Source: Clostridiales bacterium
Lineage (GTDB): Bacteria; Bacillota; Clostridia; Peptostreptococcales; BM714
DNA: 11,658 bases
NCBI GenBank assembly: GCA_002869095.1
Contig: PKTO01000348.1
Location: forward strand, 1 to 11,658
Direction of reading: 5' to 3'
Made by a program: the position numbers and the translations under genes. Each line of letters opens with the position of its first letter. Position 1 is the first letter of the stretch. The notes beneath the pieces were generated by a model. It made no database searches and was not told the DNA's origin. It worked only from the letters and a program-made list of their open reading frames with translations. Positions 6,832 through 11,658 of this stretch are shown here, piece by piece.

Positions 6832-8818
6832 TGTCCTCTACCTCTCCATCCTTTGCCATGATTATTTTAAATGCAGTCCCCTCTTTGCTGGAGCTTTCAA
6901 CAAAAACAGCCCCGCCAAGTTTCTTTATCTCATTGTATACGATGTACAGGCCAAGCCCTGTGCCCTTGTCGGGACCCTTTGTAGTATAGAATGGATTGAA
7001 TATATTTTCTATTTCATCTTCGGATATCCCGTCACCAGAATCCTCAACCCTTATTTTGACATTGTTTTCGTCTTCTTCAACGGATACCCTTATCAATCCA
7101 TTTTCTCCTATTGCATCTACGGCATTCGATATGAGATTTATGAAAATATGTTTTAGTGACTCTCTGTTTGAATCAAGCTGCAAATCATCATCACAATAAA
7201 CCTCGTAGCGAATATTTTTCTTCATCAAGGTCTTGCTTTCCAAATCGAATATGCCTGAAATCAGATTTTTCAATCCGATTTTTTGCTTCGAATCATCGGT
7301 AAGCCTTGAAAACTCAAGCAAATTTCCAATTATTCGGTTAGCTCTTTCGACAGCGGTATCAATATAGTCGAGGGAAATTTCCGTTTTTTCATCTGGATTA
7401 AAGGATCTAAGCATAAAACTGTGGTTCCTTATTATTCCTAGCGGATTTCTTATCTCATGTCCCATGCCTGCAACCAGCTGTCCTATTGCAGCCATTTTAC
7501 CGGCTTGAAGCAATTGTCTTTCATTGTTTTTTTCTCTGGTGACATTGGAGAGAACGACAAGAATGTTTTTCAGTTTGCCTTCGGCATTCTTCAAGGGATA
7601 AATTTGAAGCATATAATAATCCTTGCCTACCGAAATTTCCTTTTCCAATCCGCTTTCTGATTCAACACAATCCCTTATCATAGATGTTATGTCCATCGGT
7701 TTGAAGCCCTTGAATATTTCACTGCAGACCTTTCCCCTCGCCTCGGAACGGGTCAATCCGAGATATTCTAAAAAGGGTCCGTTTATATTCGCCGTCTCCA
7801 GCCTCATGTTGAACAATGCTATAAACTGCTTCATTCCGTCCAATGTCAATCTCAGGTTTTCCTTGCTGCTAATAACTTCCTTTGTGCGCCTTTCCACTTC
7901 GCTTTGCAGTGAATGGTTCCAATATGCCATTCCAGTCATCAAGACCATCAACATGCCCACACCTGCCAGAATGTATCGAATTTTCCTGCTCATGTCGGGT
8001 TCCTGCACTATTGGCGTAGATATGCCAAACCATTTTTGCTGTATTCGCTCAAGCTGGTCCGTTTCCGCAAGAGCCGCAATTCCCTTGTTTAAAATTGGCA
8101 AAAGCTCCGGTTTTGATTTTGGAATAGAGAAAACTACTTCATTCTCATACAGAGGACTTTCCATTATCTGCAACTTGTCTTCCGCATTCTTTTCTTTTAT
8201 CTGGTAAAGCACAACCGGCTCGTCGCCTGCAACCGCTTCGACCTCTCCCGCCAAAAGAAGGTCTATTGCCTCGCCTACATTATTCGTATATAAAATTTCT
8301 ATTTCCGGATAGTTTTCCAAAAGCCATTCATTCAAATAGTCCCCCTTCTGCGTTGCGAATGTCATCTCGTCAATAGGACCCGAATTGTCCCTCGTTACAA
8401 GAACAGCCCTAAGATTGTATATGGGATCGCTGAAAAGAAAAACCTCTGAACGTTCAGGGCTTTTGAACATATCGCACATGTCGGTTTCCCCTTCGGCCAG
8501 ACTCCTGAGAGCCTCCTGCCAGAGATTGGGACGCACTTCGATATTCACTCCCAACTCAAGTGATAAAAGGCTCACATAGTCCACCACAACACCTTTGTAC
8601 TGCTTGTCGCTTTCATCAACAAAACGCAGCGGCGGAGCATTGTCGTCTGCCGAATAGATCAGAGATCCTTGTTCATAAAGCCAAGCCTTCTCCTCCATTG
8701 TCAACAGTTCTCTTGCCGACCGGGTCTGGCTTGGCATACTTGTTTCAAACATGAAACCAACTACGATAATCATGAGTATCCCCACAAATACGAATCCAAT
8801 ATTCCTTTTATTTTTCAT
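6824..8818 (-). CDS. Membrane sensor histidine kinase with SBP_bac_3 (amino-acid-binding type) sensor domain
   Basis: This 664-residue kinase is the partner of the adjoining sigma-54 activator. It has a first membrane segment at about 7-23, an extracytoplasmic solute-binding domain of the bacterial family 3 type at about 40-268 (family members commonly bind polar amino acids), and a second membrane segment at about 280-300. A short coiled stretch follows, then a PAS-like domain at about 320-430. The HisKA domain has phospho-acceptor H454 in GHEIRNPL. The HATPase domain shows the N box at N565, DSGDG at 593-597 and GTGLGL at 619-624. The start is placed at ATG 8816-8818 because a GGAAGGGA site lies just upstream. 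An ATG at 8843-8845 has no such site and coincides with the expected transcription start. The ligand is unknown; an amino acid is the natural guess. Confidence 0.92.
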   Translation of the reverse strand: MKNKRNIGFVFVGILMIIVVGFMFETSMPSQTRSARELLTMEEKAWLYEQGSLIYSADDNAPPLRFVDESDKQYKGVVVDYVSLLSLELGVNIEVRPNLWQEALRSLAEGETDMCDMFKSPERSEVFLFSDPIYNLRAVLVTRDNSGPIDEMTFATQKGDYLNEWLLENYPEIEILYTNNVGEAIDLLLAGEVEAVAGDEPVVLYQIKEKNAEDKLQIMESPLYENEVVFSIPKSKPELLPILNKGIAALAETDQLERIQQKWFGISTPIVQEPDMSRKIRYILAGVGMLMVLMTGMAYWNHSLQSEVERRTKEVISSKENLRLTLDGMKQFIALFNMRLETANINGPFLEYLGLTRSEARGKVCSEIFKGFKPMDITSMIRDCVESESGLEKEISVGKDYYMLQIYPLKNAEGKLKNILVVLSNVTREKNNERQLLQAGKMAAIGQLVAGMGHEIRNPLGIIRNHSFMLRSFNPDEKTEISLDYIDTAVERANRIIGNLLEFSRLTDDSKQKIGLKNLISGIFDLESKTLMKKNIRYEVYCDDDLQLDSNRESLKHIFINLISNAVDAIGENGLIRVSVEEDENNVKIRVEDSGDGISEDEIENIFNPFYTTKGPDKGTGLGLYIVYNEIKKLGGAVFVESSSKEGTAFKIIMAKDGEVEDNE

Positions 8819-8854
8819 ATATTCCCTTCCCGAACCATTTTTCATTATTGGATT

Positions 8855-8883
8855 ATTGTATTAAATATAGATTTACCCGTCAA
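8855..8883 (-). promoter_or_regulatory. Sigma-70-type promoter of the kinase/activator operon
   Basis: On the minus strand TTGACG (8878-8883) and TACAAT (8855-8860), each one mismatch from consensus, are separated by exactly 17 bases. The start point would be near 8848, leaving about 30 bases before the ATG at 8816-8818. The sensing system therefore appears to be made constitutively rather than by sigma-54. Confidence 0.75.
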
Positions 8884-8906
8884 GGAATCCCCAAAAGTTT
8901 AATTCG

Positions 8907-8935
8907 GTTACATTGCATGCCTGAATGGGTATACT
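8907..8935 (+). promoter_or_regulatory. Possible sigma-70-type promoter of the OFA transporter gene
   Basis: GTTACA (8907-8912, 4 of 6 matches to TTGACA), a 17-base spacer and TATACT (8930-8935) face the transporter gene. The implied leader is about 125 bases, which is long, so another promoter closer to the gene is possible. It is back-to-back with the kinase promoter, the two -35 elements being 23 bases apart. A 6-bp inverted repeat (TTGCAT at 8913-8918, ATGCAA at 8950-8955) flanks the -10 region. Confidence 0.4.
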
Positions 8936-9067
8936 GAGTCTATAAAACAATGCAAAATCAAAAATGGATTTAAAGAGCCCAAAACCAAAAGGCAAAATTT
9001 CCTTGCTTTTCGCCATATTTTTTTATAGACTTGTTTAATATTTAAAAACATACATGTTAGGACCTTT

Positions 9068-10330
9068 ATGACTCATTATGAAAATCAAAAAAATACGAGC
9101 CGCTTACAAAGTAGAAATTTGATGTCTAAAAAAAATACAACGTCCCTGTCTTCACAAAGAAATATTTATGTCCTTCTGGGTTTTTTGATAATGATATGCC
9201 TGGGGACTGTTTATTCATGGAGCGTTTTCAGGCTTCATGTTCAGGAAATCTACCAAATAGGCTCGACTGAAAGCGGACTCCCTTACATGACTTCGTTGGC
9301 TTTCTATGCCTTGTTCATGTTCCTGACAGGAAAAATACTTGACAGGTACAGCCCAAAACTCGTCATCTCTGTCGGAGGATTGCTGATAGCGCTTGGATGG
9401 ATTTCGGCCGCTTTCGCCCCAAACATCTTCATATTCACTTTTTTCTACGGAGTCGTAAGCGGAACCGGAGTGGGAATTGCATACGGCGTGCCGCTGGCTT
9501 TAACCTCGAAATGGTTCCCCCAAAAAAAGGGGCTTGCAGTCGGGCTTGTGCTTGTCGGCTTCGGGCTTTCCCCTCTTGTCACCGCCCCGATAGCAAGGCA
9601 ACTGATTGTTATGATGGGAGCAATGAAAACCTTTATGGTTTTGGGAGTCTCCTTCGGTATTCTTATTCCTCTTCTTTCTTTCCCTCTTAGCTATCCAAAA
9701 TTATCGGGAAATGCCGGAGATGCCCGGGAAAACCATGCCGCAAAAGATGATACCGGCGTTGACACTGATGAAATGATTCATTCCAAGGCATTCAAAACCC
9801 TGTACATCAATTTTTTCATAGGCGCCACTATTGGACTAATGATGATCGGCATGACCAGCAGTGTCGGAATAGGCTTTTCAAAACTGCCGCCTGAAACCGT
9901 CTACTCCCTTTTGCCTCTTTTCGCAATATTCAACGGAGTGGGGCGGCCTCTTTTCGGATGGCTCACAGACCGGACAACCGCAGCAAGGGCCATGAACTAT
10001 TCCTACGCGCTTATAATACTGGCTGCGGTTCTAATGCTGTTTTCGGGCAACGGAAGCGCCCTCGCCTTCGCAGTTTCATTTTCAATATTCTGGCTCAATC
10101 TGGGCGGATGGCTGGCAATAGCTCCCGGCGCAACAATTTCCCTTTTCGGCCCCAGGCACTACAGCCAGAATTACGGAGTCGTTTTCACAGCCTATGGCAT
10201 AGGCGCGATAACCGGCGTTCTCGCATCAGGCGCGCTTCTTGACGTTTTGAACGACTACAGGATGATTTTCGGGCTTGTGATAGCGCTTTGCATATCAGGA
10301 ATTCTTTTCTCGAGAAAAATGGAAGCTTGA
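9068..10330 (+). CDS. OFA-family MFS transporter (oxalate/formate antiporter-like)
   Basis: This 420-residue secondary transporter has the 12-segment MFS pattern: membrane segments start near residue 33, and a charged central loop lies at about 208-240. Family marks are LGTVYSWSVFR at 45-55, the loop motif GKILDRYSPK at 88-97, its repeat GWLTDR at 297-302, and NYGVVFTAYGIG at 368-379. OFA members move small carboxylates such as oxalate/formate, lactate or pyruvate; the substrate here is unknown. In segment 11 this protein has FTAYG where, from memory, several members carry lysine (FTAKG-like), which argues against assuming oxalate. The ATG at 9068 has TTAGGA upstream, and a second ATG at 9122 lacks a ribosome site. 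It is the only plus-strand gene, divergent from the kinase operon, which may suggest a transported acid related to the local fermentation. Confidence 0.85.
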   Translation: MTHYENQKNTSRLQSRNLMSKKNTTSLSSQRNIYVLLGFLIMICLGTVYSWSVFRLHVQEIYQIGSTESGLPYMTSLAFYALFMFLTGKILDRYSPKLVISVGGLLIALGWISAAFAPNIFIFTFFYGVVSGTGVGIAYGVPLALTSKWFPQKKGLAVGLVLVGFGLSPLVTAPIARQLIVMMGAMKTFMVLGVSFGILIPLLSFPLSYPKLSGNAGDARENHAAKDDTGVDTDEMIHSKAFKTLYINFFIGATIGLMMIGMTSSVGIGFSKLPPETVYSLLPLFAIFNGVGRPLFGWLTDRTTAARAMNYSYALIILAAVLMLFSGNGSALAFAVSFSIFWLNLGGWLAIAPGATISLFGPRHYSQNYGVVFTAYGIGAITGVLASGALLDVLNDYRMIFGLVIALCISGILFSRKMEA

Positions 10331-10358
10331 CCTTCAGGCATATCCGGGAAACTCAAAC

Positions 10359-10410
10359 AAACCCCCCGGCTTCCGCAGAAATTGCGGGGAATCCAAGGGG
10401 GTTTATTTTT
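10359..10410 (+). terminator. GC-rich terminator between the OFA transporter and glnA, possibly bidirectional
   Basis: AAACCCCC (10359-10366) pairs with GGGGGTTT (10397-10404), with an inner partial stem (TTCCGCA against TGCGG) and ATTTTT after it, 28 bases beyond the transporter stop. Read on the minus strand it can also fold after the glnA stop, but there it is followed by TTTGTTTGAG, a weaker T tract. A second G run followed by seven T residues (10428-10440) could compete for the same C run. Confidence 0.8.
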
Positions 10411-10439
10411 ATGTTGAATTTTACAAAGGGGGGCTTTTT

Positions 10440-11658
10440 TTATGCGTTGAAATACATCTCGAACTCTATAGGATGCGGCATCCTGTTCACCACGAAGTAA
10501 TCACTCCTCATCTTGGCAACATGATTCCTGATTATGTTGTCAGTGAATACGCCGCTCCTTTTCAGGAATTCGTTGTCTTTTTCAAGCGCGTCCGCCGCGT
10601 CGAGAGCGCACGTTGGAAGCGACTTGATCTTTTTTTGCTCCTCTTCAGGCAAGTTGTAAAGATTTATGTCATAGGGCCCGAAAGACGAACTGTCGATCTC
10701 GTTTACTATTCCGTCGAAGGCGGCCATCATTATTGCCGAATAGGCAAGATATGTGTTGCTCGTCGCATCGGGCGACCTCAGCTCGAAACGCTTCTCGTCG
10801 GGGCTAATCGCATAACCCGGAATTCTTATGGATGCGCTCCTGTTGGATGTTCCGAAGCAGACGCTAATTGGAGCCTCGTAACCCGGAACAAGTCGCTTGT
10901 ATGAATTGGTCGACGGATTGGCTATGGCTGTAATAGCATCTATATGGGTCAGTATGCCCGCAATTGCGTGGTGCGCAAGCTTCGACAAGCCCGAGTATCC
11001 TTCCTTGTCGTACATTAGGTTCTCTCCGTCCTTGCCCAGCATTATGTGGACATGCATGGAGCTTCCGCATTCGTCAACGAAAGGCTTGGGCATGAATGTG
11101 ACCGTCTTTCCGAATTCCAGCCCGCAATTGTTGAGCAGATTCTTCAGTTTAAGCGAACTGTCCCCGACTTCCCTTATGCCTGCAAAGTTGACTTCAATCT
11201 CAACCTGTCCCGGTCCGCCGTTTTCGGAGTGGTGGTACTTTATGGGAATCCCTATTTCCTCGGCTTGAAGGCATGCCTCGTTTCTGAATTCGTAGCTGCT
11301 GTCATACGGCGAATCCAAATGGTATCCGCCGTGCGCTGGTACCGAAACCGCCAAATTTTTTCCTTGGCAATTTCCCATGTTCCACTCAGCCTGGGCAGAG
11401 TCGAGCCTTACCTCCATGTGTGCATTGGTAGTCTTGAAGGATGCATGGTCGAGCACGAAAAATTCAAATTCAGGCCCCAAAAGGCAAGTGTCCGCTATAC
11501 CGTTTTCAACCATAAATTTTTCGGTCTTTTCCGCAACATATCTCGGATCGTCCTCGAATCTGACTATTTGACCATTTTTGATTTCATAGATGTTGGCAAT
11601 CACAACCATCGTCTTGTTTCTTCTATACTTGTCGATGTAGGCGCTCGACACGTCCGGC
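10440..11658 (-). CDS. glnA: Type I glutamine synthetase (GlnA), N-terminus cut by window edge
   Basis: This cytoplasmic enzyme makes glutamine from glutamate, ammonia and ATP. About 405 residues are visible; the frame stays open to the window edge, and a GTG at 11649-11651 is an internal valine, not the start, since the preceding codons (P-D) are also in frame. Catalytic-core blocks in order are GPEFEFF, GGPGQVEIE, FGKTVTFMPKP, GSSMHVHIML, NSYKRLVPGYEAP, NRSASIRIP and FELRSPDATSNTY, ending in HPIEFEMYF. The wording of FGKTVTFMPKP, the NLYNLPEEE block and the C-terminus resembles the E. coli-type (beta) enzyme more than the Bacillus type. The tyrosine equivalent to the adenylylated one in E. 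coli is present (NLY, codon 10656-10658), although no adenylyltransferase is in view. It converges on the transporter gene. Confidence 0.93.
   Translation of the reverse strand, partial: PDVSSAYIDKYRRNKTMVVIANIYEIKNGQIVRFEDDPRYVAEKTEKFMVENGIADTCLLGPEFEFFVLDHASFKTTNAHMEVRLDSAQAEWNMGNCQGKNLAVSVPAHGGYHLDSPYDSSYEFRNEACLQAEEIGIPIKYHHSENGGPGQVEIEVNFAGIREVGDSSLKLKNLLNNCGLEFGKTVTFMPKPFVDECGSSMHVHIMLGKDGENLMYDKEGYSGLSKLAHHAIAGILTHIDAITAIANPSTNSYKRLVPGYEAPISVCFGTSNRSASIRIPGYAISPDEKRFELRSPDATSNTYLAYSAIMMAAFDGIVNEIDSSSFGPYDINLYNLPEEEQKKIKSLPTCALDAADALEKDNEFLKRSGVFTDNIIRNHVAKMRSDYFVVNRMPHPIEFEMYFNA

Noticed and set aside
7623..8207. Plus-strand open frame of 194 codons opposite the histidine kinase
   Set aside because: It lies entirely inside the kinase gene on the other strand, with no recognisable domain or ribosome site.
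8990..9007. Sigma-54-like AGGCAA...CTTGCT upstream of the OFA transporter
   Set aside because: The distance between GG (8991-8992) and GC (9005-9006) is two bases longer than the strict sigma-54 spacing, and spacing changes of this size normally abolish function.
11649..11651. GTG as the start of glnA
   Set aside because: The frame continues upstream (P-D-V) to the window edge, no ribosome site can be seen, and type I glutamine synthetases have a further N-terminal region.

Overview
The window looks like part of the chromosome of an anaerobic, amino-acid-fermenting Clostridia-type bacterium. This is an inference from gene content and sequence style: strong AGGAGG ribosome binding sites, moderate to low G+C by eye, a ferredoxin-dependent 2-oxoacid oxidoreductase, and the two subunits of 2-amino-4-oxopentanoate thiolase (OrtA/OrtB) known from clostridial ornithine fermentation. 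All genes except one lie on the minus strand, and nothing suggests a mobile element, prophage or CRISPR array.

Layout from high to low coordinate on the minus strand. At the right edge is a glutamine synthetase (10440 to the window end, N-terminus cut off). It converges on the only plus-strand gene, an OFA-family MFS transporter (9068-10330), with a GC-rich terminator hairpin between them. Divergent from the transporter is a two-gene operon, each gene overlapping the next: a membrane histidine kinase with an extracytoplasmic amino-acid-binding-type (SBP_bac_3) sensor domain (6824-8818) and an NtrC-class sigma-54 activator (5467-6831). Immediately downstream, after 82 bases, is ortA-ortB (3682-5384), then an NhaC-family Na+/H+ antiporter (2058-3506), then a VOR-type 2-oxoacid:ferredoxin oxidoreductase operon (ferredoxin subunit, alpha, beta; 1895 down to the left edge).

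The most informative signals are regulatory. Consensus -24/-12 (sigma-54) promoters lie upstream of both ortA (5425-5440) and nhaC (3550-3564), directly beside a sigma-54 activator paired with an amino-acid-type sensor kinase. The sequence therefore supports a local circuit: an extracellular ligand, probably an amino acid or a similar solute, is sensed by the kinase; the activator is phosphorylated; sigma-54 RNA polymerase then transcribes ortAB and, separately, nhaC. A strong terminator isolates ortAB from nhaC, so the second sigma-54 promoter is needed for joint control. The kinase operon and the vor operon have sigma-70-type promoters instead. The ortA sigma-54 promoter appears to lie inside the 3' arm of the terminator hairpin of the activator gene, so one short stretch may do both jobs.

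The other notable anomaly is at the left edge. The VOR beta-subunit frame is interrupted by a TAA at 38-40, but the same frame continues beyond it with residues typical of the family up to the window end. This suggests a single-base nonsense change or a sequence error rather than a natural C-terminus. The other steps of ornithine fermentation (ornithine racemase, aminomutase, diaminopentanoate dehydrogenase) are not in the window, so the substrate that feeds OrtAB here is not shown.
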